From an uncultured Collinsella sp. (GTDB taxonomy: Bacteria; Actinomycetota; Coriobacteriia; Coriobacteriales; Coriobacteriaceae): a stretch of 64,000 bases of DNA. This document shows, one piece after another, positions 1-8,232 of the stretch. Under the pieces are notes generated by a model. The model made no database searches. It saw only the letters and a list, made by a program, of their open reading frames with translations, and was not told the DNA's origin. The translations under genes and the position numbers were made by a program. Each line of letters opens with the position of its first letter. Position 1 is the stretch's first letter. Location: the NCBI GenBank assembly GCA_900545605.1, contig UQZL01000007.1:1-64000 (forward strand), in the 5' to 3' direction.

Positions 1-205
1 CGGTCTTTCATGCAGCAGGGGCTCTCAATGTTTTTATGTCCTGCTCATATCGTCTCTGCCGGCACTTGGGGACAGTCCTAGTCGTAGGGGGTCTACCGAC
101 GCATTGGGGGTTTGCGCCTTCCATGCATGACAGCCGCCTCTTTTATGTTTCCTTTAGCCGTCGCTGTCTAGGATGGGGGTTAGTCGATAGGAAGGGAGCA
201 CCGGG
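1..205. other. upstream region without a recognised gene
   Basis: No convincing coding sequence or RNA gene was seen here. Open frames have no ribosome site and no family resemblance. The segment presumably holds the 3' end of the upstream region and the promoter of the ThrE-like gene, but no clear -35/-10 pair stands out. Confidence 0.4.
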
Positions 206-1774
206 ATGGACGATGCGAGCGAGCGCGCAATCGAAGAGGACATGCTCGATCAGTTCAATTACTTTGATGATGAGGATGAGGAGCTAATCGATCGTCGCGA
301 GCCGGCATCGCTTGACTCATTTGATCTGGTCGATGAAGAGCCCGACGAGGACGAGGGCGAATTAACGGAGCCCCCACAGCCTTCGCGCCTTGACTCGCTG
401 CTTTCGAGAGCCCCCATGCACCACGGCGTTCGTGCCGGCGCGCTCCATATGAAAACTGACTGGCACCAGATCGTGACGGCAGGCGATGAGCTTGCCGTCG
501 ATGCGCCGCTCACCGATAAGTCATCCATCATCTGCCGCACCGGCATGCTTATGCTGGCAAGCGGAACAGGTGCCTGGCGCGTGCGCGATACCATGAATCG
601 TGTTGCTGCCGTACTCGGCGTCACGATTCACGTCGACCTGAGCCTTCTGTCGTTTGAGTGTACTTGCATCGAAGATGGCCACTGCTTTAACGAGGTTGTC
701 AGCCTGCCCACAACGGGAGTCAATACCCATCGCATTTGGATGATGGAGAGTTTCCTCAAGGAAATCGAGACCTATGGTCGTCGCTTCACGGTACACGAGT
801 ACCACGAGATGCTCAAGACCGTTGAGAGCTCAAAACCCGATTACTCTCCCTGGCAACAGGGCCTTGCGGCAGCCTGTGCTTGCGGCGCCTTCGTCTTTTT
901 GCTCGGCGGCGGCCCTATCGAGATGGCCTGCGCATTCGTAGGCGCTGGTGTCGGTAACTTTGCTCGCTCCCATATTCTCAAGCAGGGTCTTGGCCAGTTT
1001 AGCGCGCTGACGACGGGCGTTGCGCTCGCTTGCGTTTCGTATCTGCTGGCATTGCTCGGCCTTGGCCAGGTCGTACCGGGGGCAATGTCGCACCAAGAAG
1101 GCTATATCGGCGCCATGCTCTTCGTGATTCCCGGCTTTCCCCTCATTACGGCAGGCCTCGACATCGCTAAGCTCGATATGCGAAGCGGCATTGAGCGTCT
1201 TTCGTATGCCGTGTCGATTATTGTGATGGCGACCCTTGTGGGCTGGATGGTTGCCGAGTGTGTGGGGCTGGCACCGGATGATTTTGCCCCGCTCGGCCTT
1301 TCGCCGCTTGCCCTTACGCTCCTGCGCGTGGTGATGAGCTTCGTTGGCGTATTCGGCTTCTCGGTGATGTTCAACAGCCCGGTAAAGATGGCCGCGGCAG
1401 CTGGGTTGATCGGCGCCGTTTCCAATACCCTGCGCCTTACGCTCGTCGATGCGCCGACGATGATTCCCTTCCTGGGCCTCAGCACGGGAATGCCTCCCGA
1501 GGCAGCAGCGTTTATCGGCGCGCTGGTATCGGGTCTGCTGGCAAGCTTGGCCGAAGTCAAGCTCACCTACCCGCGTATCGCTCTCACGGTGCCTTCGATT
1601 GTCATTATGGTGCCGGGTTTGTATCTGTATCGCTCGATGTATTACATGTGCACCTTCGACACAGTCAATATGCTCGGTTGGTTTGTGCGTGCAGTGCTCA
1701 TCGTGGCGTTTTTGCCCGTTGGTCTGGGTGTGGCACGTACACTCACCGACCCTCGCTGGCGCCACACCAGCTAA
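206..1774 (+). CDS. ThrE-family threonine/serine exporter
   Basis: This 522-residue protein resembles the ThrE (DUF1212) amino-acid exporters, with both halves of the family in one chain. Residues 1-70 are strongly acidic. Residues about 90-220 form the soluble N-terminal domain, including the RTGMLMLASGTGAWRVRD stretch typical of the family. From about residue 225 to the end there are roughly ten hydrophobic segments. The known role of the family is proton-driven export of threonine and serine across the cytoplasmic membrane. The ATG start has an AAGGGAG ribosome site nine bases upstream. The gene is transcribed alone and is followed by two palindromic repeats rather than another gene. The substrate is inferred from the family only. 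Confidence 0.8.
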   Translation: MDDASERAIEEDMLDQFNYFDDEDEELIDRREPASLDSFDLVDEEPDEDEGELTEPPQPSRLDSLLSRAPMHHGVRAGALHMKTDWHQIVTAGDELAVDAPLTDKSSIICRTGMLMLASGTGAWRVRDTMNRVAAVLGVTIHVDLSLLSFECTCIEDGHCFNEVVSLPTTGVNTHRIWMMESFLKEIETYGRRFTVHEYHEMLKTVESSKPDYSPWQQGLAAACACGAFVFLLGGGPIEMACAFVGAGVGNFARSHILKQGLGQFSALTTGVALACVSYLLALLGLGQVVPGAMSHQEGYIGAMLFVIPGFPLITAGLDIAKLDMRSGIERLSYAVSIIVMATLVGWMVAECVGLAPDDFAPLGLSPLALTLLRVVMSFVGVFGFSVMFNSPVKMAAAAGLIGAVSNTLRLTLVDAPTMIPFLGLSTGMPPEAAAFIGALVSGLLASLAEVKLTYPRIALTVPSIVIMVPGLYLYRSMYYMCTFDTVNMLGWFVRAVLIVAFLPVGLGVARTLTDPRWRHTS

Positions 1775-1776
1775 TT

Positions 1777-1805
1777 GGTGCAAAGGGGACAGGTTACTTT
1801 GCACC
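1777..1805. repeat. REP-like palindrome, CAAAGGGGACAGG family (copy 1)
   Basis: GGTGCAAAG and CTTTGCACC form a perfect 9-bp inverted repeat around GGGACAGGTTA. It shares the core AAAGGGGACAGG with the longer copies near 27.9, 30.6 and 33.6 kb, although its outer arms differ. Confidence 0.7.
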
Positions 1806-1812
1806 CCCAATG

Positions 1813-1879
1813 AGTTGCGGTGAAATAGGGACTGAATTGCTGCTTAAAGGGTCAAAACAGTCCGTATTCCACCGCAACT
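1813..1879. repeat. REP-like palindrome, AGTTGCGGTG family (copy 1)
   Basis: Outer arms AGTTGCGGTG and CACCGCAACT enclose a second pair of arms (GGACTG/CAGTCC). The outer arms recur at 43.2, 44.96 and 49.03 kb, where the inner arms read AGTTCCT/AGGAACT instead. Thus both the pairing potential and the outer sequence are kept while the inner sequence varies. Confidence 0.75.
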
Positions 1880-1997
1880 TATGGGGTCGGGGGGGGATTA
1901 TTGGTGCCCTGCATCTCCATAAACTCAACGCTTACGAAGCGCGCGCCGTTCGTGTTAGGGTAGTTCCACCACATAAGTAGTCGCAGACGCACGTACC

Positions 1998-2048
1998 ACG
2001 GGCGGGCGAGATGAAGTCCCAACAGCTCCATCTTGCCCGCCCGTTTTT
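1998..2048 (+). terminator. intrinsic terminator in the leader of the DUF2798 gene
   Basis: A 16-bp near-perfect stem (ACGGGCGGGCGAGATG with CATCTTGCCCGCCCGT) closes a short loop and runs into a T tract. It ends 35 bases before the next start codon. It may end a short leader transcript (attenuation) or insulate from upstream reading. Confidence 0.75.
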
Positions 2049-2083
2049 GTTGCGTGGTGCCGCGGCGTAACACAGAAAGGACA

Positions 2084-2641
2084 ATGCCCTTTATGCCTAT
2101 CAACAAACGAGAGAGCCTGCTGTTCACCTTTATCATGTGCTTTTGCATGGTGCTCTGGATGAGCATCTACAACGTTGCCCTGCAGCATGGGGCCATCAAC
2201 GGCGAGGTTGTTGCCGCCGCGTGGCTCGGCTTCCCCGTTGCCTACATTTTTGCCATGTGCTGCGACTGGTTTGTTGCCAGCCCCCTTGCCAAGGGTTTCG
2301 CCTTTAAATTCCTGGTCACGCCGGGCAAGAGTTCGCCGCTTGCCATGACGCTTGCCGTCAGCTCCTGCATGGTCGTTCCCATGGTCATCATCATGTCGCT
2401 GTACGGTGCCTGTGAGGGTCTGACGCACATGCCCGGCGGCATCCTTGCGAACCTGTATTCCGTGCCCGCGATCTGGATGATCAACATCCCGCATAATTTT
2501 GTGATGGCGCTGCCGTGGAACCTTTTGGTAGCCGGTCCGATTTCCCGCTTCGTCTTCCGTCGCGCCTTCCCTGTGGGGACGGTTTTCGAGGAGGAGCATG
2601 CCGAGCTCTTGGAGCAGGCTATGGCTCCTGAGTGCGAGTAG
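2084..2641 (+). CDS. DUF2798 family membrane protein
   Basis: This small membrane protein of 185 residues appears to contain two tandem DUF2798 units. The first spans about residues 8-70 (starting ESLLFTFIMCFCMVLWMS), the second about residues 88-165 (including IWMINIPHNFVMALPWNLL). Each unit has two hydrophobic helices with the conserved N/W pattern of the family. The function of DUF2798 is not known. The ATG at 2084 was preferred to an upstream in-frame ATG because AGAAAGGA lies directly before it. A strong terminator hairpin sits in its leader and another closes the gene. It is not in an operon. Confidence 0.75.
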   Translation: MPFMPINKRESLLFTFIMCFCMVLWMSIYNVALQHGAINGEVVAAAWLGFPVAYIFAMCCDWFVASPLAKGFAFKFLVTPGKSSPLAMTLAVSSCMVVPMVIIMSLYGACEGLTHMPGGILANLYSVPAIWMINIPHNFVMALPWNLLVAGPISRFVFRRAFPVGTVFEEEHAELLEQAMAPECE

Positions 2642-2807
2642 CTCGCTTAGGGATCTGCTGAGCGCGGGCGACTTGCTTGGTTGGAGCCCAAAGCGTGGAT
2701 AGCTCTCTCGGCGACATCGCGGGCGTGAGCGGTGCGCATGACCGGAGGGCCCGTGCTGCTCCGTTGCCCGACGTGCTAGCGCGCAGAACAATCTGTTGGT
2801 GCATTCG

Positions 2808-2840
2808 GCGGCTGCTGAAGCGTTTCGGCAGCCGCTTTTT
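2808..2840 (+). terminator. intrinsic terminator
   Basis: GCGGCTGC and GCAGCCGC pair perfectly around a 12-base loop and are followed by TTTTT. It closes transcription from the DUF2798 gene, just before the operator of the activase gene. Confidence 0.8.
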
Positions 2841-2852
2841 ATACGGAGTTTA

Positions 2853-2873
2853 AATACAACAGTCTGTTGTATT
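2853..2873. promoter_or_regulatory. 21-bp perfect palindrome, probable TetR operator
   Basis: AATACAACAG, a central T and its exact reverse complement form a 21-bp palindrome 50 bases before the activase start. This size and symmetry are typical of TetR-family operators. A TetR gene is the last gene of the same unit, so autoregulation of the pair is the simplest reading. A partial half-site (ACAATCTGTTGGT) lies near 2788. Confidence 0.65.
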
Positions 2874-2922
2874 ACGTAGAGTGGTATATCTCTAGCGGGA
2901 AAAATGCGAGAGACGGAGCATT

Positions 2923-5900
2923 ATGGCGTTGCTAGTAGGACTGGACGTAGGGTCGACGACGACCAAAGTTTACGCGATGCACGAGGATATGACCGAGGCG
3001 TGGTGGGGATATCGCCGCCACGGGGCGTGTCAGACAGCGAGCGTGCGCGCCATGCTCGGCGAGCTCGCCGAGCGCTTTCCCCATGAGTCACTGCGCGTTG
3101 CGGTGACCGGCTCGGGTGCGCGCGATATCGCGACCGCGCTGGGCGCCTCGTACGTTCAGGAGGTGGTCGCCAACGCGCTCGCGATCAGCAGGTTCTATCC
3201 GCAGACGCGCTGCGCCATCGAGCTGGGCGGCCAAGACGCCAAGATGATCTTCTTCCGCACCAACGATAAGGGAGACATCGAGGTTGCCGACATGCGCATG
3301 AACGGCTCGTGCGCAGGCGGTACCGGTGCATTTATCGACGAGATGGCAAAGCTCATGGGGGTCGGCACCGAATCGGGCGAGTTCGAGCAGCTCGCAAGCC
3401 GGGGAACGACCGTCCACGAGGTCTCGGGCCGCTGCGGCGTGTACGCAAAGACCGATATCCAGCCGCTGCTCAACGAGGGCATTCCTACCACCGACCTGGC
3501 GCTTTCGGCGCTTCACGCGGTCGCCCGCCAAACGATCGGCGGTCTGGCCCAGGGTATCGACATCGAGCCGCCGGTAATCTTCGAGGGCGGTACGCTCGCC
3601 TACAACCCCACACTGGTCCGCGTGTTCCGGGAGCAACTGAATCTATCGGACGATCAGGTTATCGTCCCGCGCGATCCGCAGATCATGGTCGCGCGCGGTG
3701 CCGCCCTGTCGCTGACCGACATGTTCGCATCGTCCCAACCGATCGACCTTCCCGACGCTTTTGTCCGGCTGGATAAGCTCGAGACGGTCGCGCCCGCAAG
3801 CGGGGAGGGACGTCTTGCCCAGCCCTTTTTTGCCACACCTGCCGAGCAGGCGGATTTTACGGCACGCCATGGCAAAGAGACGCCGGCAAAGGGTCCGGAT
3901 GCGTATGCGCCCGGAGAGACGGTGCGTGTGGCGCTCGGTATCGATTCGGGGAGCACGACGACCAAGTTCGCCCTGGTCGATGAGGCGGGTGAGCTTGTCG
4001 ATTCGTTCTACGCGTCTAATAACGGCAGACCGCTCGACGTCGCCCAACAGGGTCTTGTCAGCTTGAAGAACCGCTGGGAGACAGCGGGAGTCACGCTTGC
4101 GATCGATGCCGTGGGCACCACGGGATACGGCGAGGAGCTTTTCGCGCGCGCGTTCCACGCCGACTACCATACGGTCGAGACGGTCGCGCACGCCCGCGCC
4201 GCGTGCGCATGCGTTCCCGATGCGACCTTCGTGCTCGACATCGGCGGACAGGATATGAAGGCCATCTGGCTCAACCACGGCGTGCTGACCGATATCGTCG
4301 TCAACGAGGCGTGCTCTGCGGGCTGCGGCTCGTTCCTCGAGGGTTTTGCCAAAAACCTCGGAATAGCCGTTGAGGATATCGCGACCGAGGCATTTTCGTC
4401 CAAAGCCCCCGCCGTTCTCGGCAGCCGCTGCACGGTGTTCATGAACAGCAGCGTCGTTTCCGAGCAGCGGCGCGGTAAGGGTCCGGGCGACATCATGGCC
4501 GGTCTCTGCCGTTCGATTATCGAGAACGTGTTCACCAAGGTCATTCGCGTTTCAAATCTCAACCGTCTGGGCGACAAAGTCGTCGTCCAGGGCGGCACGT
4601 TCCGAAACGACGCGGTGCTGCGCGCATTCGAGCAGTATCTGGGCAAACCCGTCACGCGTGCGCCCCACCCGGGGCTGATGGGCGCTATCGGTATCGCCCT
4701 GCTCGCGCGCGAGGAATGCCGCAAGGGCGACGCCGGCACGTCGTTTATCGGGCTCGATGCCGTGGAGCGCTTCGAGCATCGCGAGTTCGGCGGCGTTACC
4801 TGCCGTCGGTGCAACAACCGCTGCCAGCGCGCGGTCGTGGCATTTGGCGACGGCTCGCTTTACGTCACGGGCAATCGCTGCCCGCGCGGCGGCGCCATCT
4901 CATGGGATGAGCTCGTGCGCGAGGTTCCCGCGGCGGAGGAGCTGCGTCCGCAGGGTGCTTGCGAGGCACAGGCACCCGGCACGGGGCGCGACCGGACCGC
5001 GGCTGCCCCCAATCTCTTTGTCGACCGCGAGAAGCTGCTGTTCGAGTCGTACCCCACGGTTCCCGTCAGCGGGGGGCGCGATGTCACGATCGGCATTCCC
5101 CGTGTGCTCGAGTTCTGGGACACCATGCCGTTCTGGTCGACGTTCTTCAGCACGCTCGGCTTTAAGGTGCGCGTCTCGGGACGCAGCACCAAGGCGATGT
5201 ACGAGCGCGGTCTGGCGCACGTCACATCCGACACCGTGTGCTTCCCGGCCAAGCTCGTCCACGGGCACATCCGCAATCTCGTCGACGCCGGCGTCGACCG
5301 CATCTTCATGCCCATCATCACGACGGTGCCCACCGAAAACACCGCCTCTACCAGCGAGTGGATGTGCGCCGTCGTAAAGGGATACCCCTACGTGATGCGC
5401 AATTCCGATAACCCGGAGGAGCGTTTCGGCGTTCCGTTCGATACGCCGCTGTTCCACTGGTACGACGAGGGCGACCGAAACCGCCAGCTCAAGGCGTGGT
5501 GCAAGGAGACCTTCGATATCGATGCCGACCTGGTTGCCAAGGCGACCGAGCAGGCGGACCGCGCGCAGGAGACGTTTGAGAACCAGCTGCAGCTGCGCGG
5601 CAGGCAGGTGCTCGAGAACGTGCACGAGGACGGCGGCTACGCGGTGGTGATCGCTTCGCGCCCGTACCACAACGACCCGCTGGTCAACCACGGGCTGCCC
5701 AAGCTCTTCTCTGAGCGCGGCATCCCCGTGCTGACGCCCGATGCGGTGCCGGGGGTCTGCAACGTCGATCTTTCCAACAGCCGCATCGACATCGTGAACA
5801 ACTATCATGCGCGCATGCTGTCGTGCGCGGTCATCGTCGCATCGACGCCCGAGCTCGAGCTCGTGCAGATGGGCAGCTTCGGCTGCGGCCACGATGCGTA

Positions 5901-7362
5901 TCTCACCGACGAGATCGCGCGCATGATGGGCGAGATGGGCTCCAAGGTTCCGATGATGATCAAGCTCGATGAGAGCGACGTCGCCGGTCCCATGGGCATT
6001 CGCGTGCGTTCGTTTATCGAGTCGGTCAACCGTCGTCGCGCGGAGGAGCGTGCCGAGGGCGCCCGGGTGCACGCGGTCCATCCGCTCGACGACCCGTATA
6101 AGGTCAAGTACACCAAGCGCGACCGGCACGACAAGATCGCGCTGGTCCCCAACACCTCCCATGCGTTCTGCAGGCTCATGACCGCGGCGATGCGCAATCA
6201 GGGCGTGCGCGCCGAGGCCCTTGATATCGGGCGCGAGGATGCCATCCGCCTGGGCAAACGCTATGTGCACAACGACATCTGCTTCCCCGCGCAAATCGTG
6301 ATCGGCGAGGCGCTCGCGGCACTCAAGAGCGGTAAGTACGACCCGCACGACGTCGCCGTGGTGACTGGCAAGTATATCGGCGACTGCCGCCTGACGCACT
6401 ACATGCCCCTGCTGCGCCGCGCGCTCGACGACGCGGGATACGACTATGTCCCGGTGCTCACCAACGACGACGTCGATGCCCACAATGCGCATCCGGGCTT
6501 CAAGCTCGGCCTTGGCCCGAGCATCCAGATCGCCTACGGTCTTCCCATGATCGATGCCCTCGAGGCCATGCTTAGGCGCATCCGTCCCTACGAGCTCGAG
6601 AAGGGCGCGGCGGACGCTGCGTTCGACCGCGCGCTCGATGAGGTTATCGAGGGCATGGAGCGCTCCGGGCTGAGAGGCCAGGCGACGGGCTTCAAACGCG
6701 CGCTTGCGATCATGGACGCCGTTCCGTACGACCGCTCGAACCCGCATCCGACCGTTCTCATCGTGGGCGAGTACCTGCTCAATTTCCATCTCGGCGCCAA
6801 CCACGAGATCGAGCGCTACCTCGAGGACAACGGGCTCGAGGTCATCGAGGCGCGCATGACCGACGTGATCCGCAAGACCTATTTCTACAAGCATGCGCAG
6901 TCGCGCGAGTTCCACGTCGACCTGTCGCTGCCCGAAAAGGCCTGGTACGCCACGGCGGACAACCTGTTCGAGCTCGCGCACGACCGTTGCGACCGCCTGG
7001 GCGCGGCGAGCCCGCTCTACGAGCCGCCGACGCGCATGCCCGAGCTCGTGCGCGCGAGCGATAAGATCCTGCACCATACGTTCGATGCGGGCGAGGGCGT
7101 GCTGATTCCGGCGGAGATCCTCGAGCACGCCAAGCGCGGCTGCCGCAACTTCGTGATCCTGCAGCCGTTCGGGTGTCTGCCCAACCATGTCGTGGGGCGC
7201 GGGCTCATCCATGCGCTCAAGGAGCAGTATCCCACGGCGCAGTTCCTGCCGCTCGACTACGATCCCGACGTGAGCTTCGCCAACGTGGAGAACCGTCTTC
7301 AGATGCTCATCATGAACGCCAAGGCGCAGGGGTGCGGTGAGGCGCATGGCGAGACCGCGTAA
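2923..7362 (+). CDS. double acyl-CoA dehydratase activase / HgdB-like fusion protein
   Basis: This giant protein of 1479 residues is related to the ATP-dependent activators of 2-hydroxyacyl-CoA dehydratases and benzoyl-CoA reductases. It holds two complete activase domains. The first (about 1-265) has GLDVGSTTTK, GGQDAK and the iron-sulfur cysteines of GSCAGGTGAF and GRCGVY. The second (about 335-600) has GIDSGSTTTK, GGQDMK, CSAGCGS and GSRCTV. A cysteine-rich hinge starts near residue 627 (CRRCNNRC). DUF2229-like and HgdB-like parts follow, with DTVCFPAKLV near 771 and NDICFPAQIV near 1118. Such fusions are known in anaerobes and probably handle redox or iron-sulfur chemistry, but their substrate is not established. 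GGAG precedes the ATG. The TetR gene overlaps its 3' end. Confidence 0.85.
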   Translation: MALLVGLDVGSTTTKVYAMHEDMTEAWWGYRRHGACQTASVRAMLGELAERFPHESLRVAVTGSGARDIATALGASYVQEVVANALAISRFYPQTRCAIELGGQDAKMIFFRTNDKGDIEVADMRMNGSCAGGTGAFIDEMAKLMGVGTESGEFEQLASRGTTVHEVSGRCGVYAKTDIQPLLNEGIPTTDLALSALHAVARQTIGGLAQGIDIEPPVIFEGGTLAYNPTLVRVFREQLNLSDDQVIVPRDPQIMVARGAALSLTDMFASSQPIDLPDAFVRLDKLETVAPASGEGRLAQPFFATPAEQADFTARHGKETPAKGPDAYAPGETVRVALGIDSGSTTTKFALVDEAGELVDSFYASNNGRPLDVAQQGLVSLKNRWETAGVTLAIDAVGTTGYGEELFARAFHADYHTVETVAHARAACACVPDATFVLDIGGQDMKAIWLNHGVLTDIVVNEACSAGCGSFLEGFAKNLGIAVEDIATEAFSSKAPAVLGSRCTVFMNSSVVSEQRRGKGPGDIMAGLCRSIIENVFTKVIRVSNLNRLGDKVVVQGGTFRNDAVLRAFEQYLGKPVTRAPHPGLMGAIGIALLAREECRKGDAGTSFIGLDAVERFEHREFGGVTCRRCNNRCQRAVVAFGDGSLYVTGNRCPRGGAISWDELVREVPAAEELRPQGACEAQAPGTGRDRTAAAPNLFVDREKLLFESYPTVPVSGGRDVTIGIPRVLEFWDTMPFWSTFFSTLGFKVRVSGRSTKAMYERGLAHVTSDTVCFPAKLVHGHIRNLVDAGVDRIFMPIITTVPTENTASTSEWMCAVVKGYPYVMRNSDNPEERFGVPFDTPLFHWYDEGDRNRQLKAWCKETFDIDADLVAKATEQADRAQETFENQLQLRGRQVLENVHEDGGYAVVIASRPYHNDPLVNHGLPKLFSERGIPVLTPDAVPGVCNVDLSNSRIDIVNNYHARMLSCAVIVASTPELELVQMGSFGCGHDAYLTDEIARMMGEMGSKVPMMIKLDESDVAGPMGIRVRSFIESVNRRRAEERAEGARVHAVHPLDDPYKVKYTKRDRHDKIALVPNTSHAFCRLMTAAMRNQGVRAEALDIGREDAIRLGKRYVHNDICFPAQIVIGEALAALKSGKYDPHDVAVVTGKYIGDCRLTHYMPLLRRALDDAGYDYVPVLTNDDVDAHNAHPGFKLGLGPSIQIAYGLPMIDALEAMLRRIRPYELEKGAADAAFDRALDEVIEGMERSGLRGQATGFKRALAIMDAVPYDRSNPHPTVLIVGEYLLNFHLGANHEIERYLEDNGLEVIEARMTDVIRKTYFYKHAQSREFHVDLSLPEKAWYATADNLFELAHDRCDRLGAASPLYEPPTRMPELVRASDKILHHTFDAGEGVLIPAEILEHAKRGCRNFVILQPFGCLPNHVVGRGLIHALKEQYPTAQFLPLDYDPDVSFANVENRLQMLIMNAKAQGCGEAHGETA

Positions 7363-8035
7363 GGACGCCGATGCGCCCGATGCGCGCACCCGTATCATCG
7401 AGGCGTTTTGGGAGCTCATCGAGAACAACAGCATCTTCGAGCTGTCGGTTGGCGAGGTGACCCGCGCCGCCCAGTGCAATCGCGGAACGTTTTACTACTA
7501 TTTTCACGATTTCGATGAACTCGTCGCCATCGCCATGACCCAGCTGCTGCAGGATAACGAGCTTATCACCGATGCCCTCTGGCATTTTTCGAGCGAGGGC
7601 GACCTTTCGGCGTTCGACCGGCGCGACGTCCGTTGCCTGCTGCGGCGCATCGTCATCACCATGAGGGCGGGTGCCGCCGAGCAGGTCGTGCAGGGCATCC
7701 ATACGATCATCATCGACCGCGTGAGAGAGATCGTCCACCCCGACGGAGAAGAGCTCAAGGCGGATTCGAGCTTTGCGGTGGGCTTTCTGGTCTCGGGCAT
7801 CATGGGCTTTGTGATGGCGGTCGGCTTTGCCCGGGAGGGCGGCGAGGAGATAGACCTCGAGCAGCTGGGGGACAGCGCGTGCGCGTACCTGAGGGCGGTC
7901 GCCATGCAGACGGTTGAAACGGTCGCGCAAGTCGAGGGCGTCGATACATCCGAGCTGCTCGAACGCGTCTCCAAGGAGGCCGATGCCTATCGCGCATCGC
8001 GTGCGACGAGTCCCGACGTGGTGAAAGACGTCTAG
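7346..8035 (+). CDS. TetR/AcrR family transcriptional regulator
   Basis: This regulator of about 229 residues has an N-terminal helix-turn-helix at residues 12-60 (ending TRAAQCNRGTFYYYFHDFDEL), the hallmark of TetR proteins. The C-terminal part is a helical ligand domain of unknown specificity. Its ATG at 7346 overlaps the last 17 bases of the activase gene, with GGTGAGG just upstream, so translation is probably coupled. A GTG nine bases earlier is possible but has poorer spacing. It is the likely ligand of the 21-bp palindrome at 2853 and would report on a metabolite of the activase pathway; this is inferred from position. Confidence 0.85.
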   Translation: MARPRKDADAPDARTRIIEAFWELIENNSIFELSVGEVTRAAQCNRGTFYYYFHDFDELVAIAMTQLLQDNELITDALWHFSSEGDLSAFDRRDVRCLLRRIVITMRAGAAEQVVQGIHTIIIDRVREIVHPDGEELKADSSFAVGFLVSGIMGFVMAVGFAREGGEEIDLEQLGDSACAYLRAVAMQTVETVAQVEGVDTSELLERVSKEADAYRASRATSPDVVKDV

Positions 8036-8168
8036 GGTTTCTCTTGCGGGGCGCCCGTCGCGCATCGCGCGGTGAGTCCCGCGATGCGGTCATAACCTGC
8101 ATTCATGTGAGCCGGGTTTATAGATATTCCTCCAGCTGTTAACATATACTCCATATGGGTAAAGAGAC

Positions 8169-8196
8169 CAAAGCGCTGCCGCGGGGCGGCGCTTTG
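8169..8196 (+). promoter_or_regulatory. strong hairpin in the clpC leader
   Basis: A 12-bp stem (AAAGCGCTGCC with GGCGGCGCTTT) closes a four-base loop about 37 bases before the clpC start. No T tract follows, so it is not an intrinsic terminator. A TATACT hexamer at 8145 could be the -10 box, which would place the hairpin at the 5' end of the transcript. Confidence 0.5.
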
Positions 8197-8232
8197 CGTT
8201 TGAAAAAACTAGCTCGTCTAAGAGGAACTAGC

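Noticed and set aside
36..287. Small open frame at the window start
   Set aside because: It overlaps the ThrE-like gene out of frame and has no ribosome site or family.
4900..7479. An 859-codon antisense frame within the activase gene
   Set aside because: Same codon-bias shadow. The plus-strand protein has clear motifs over its full length.
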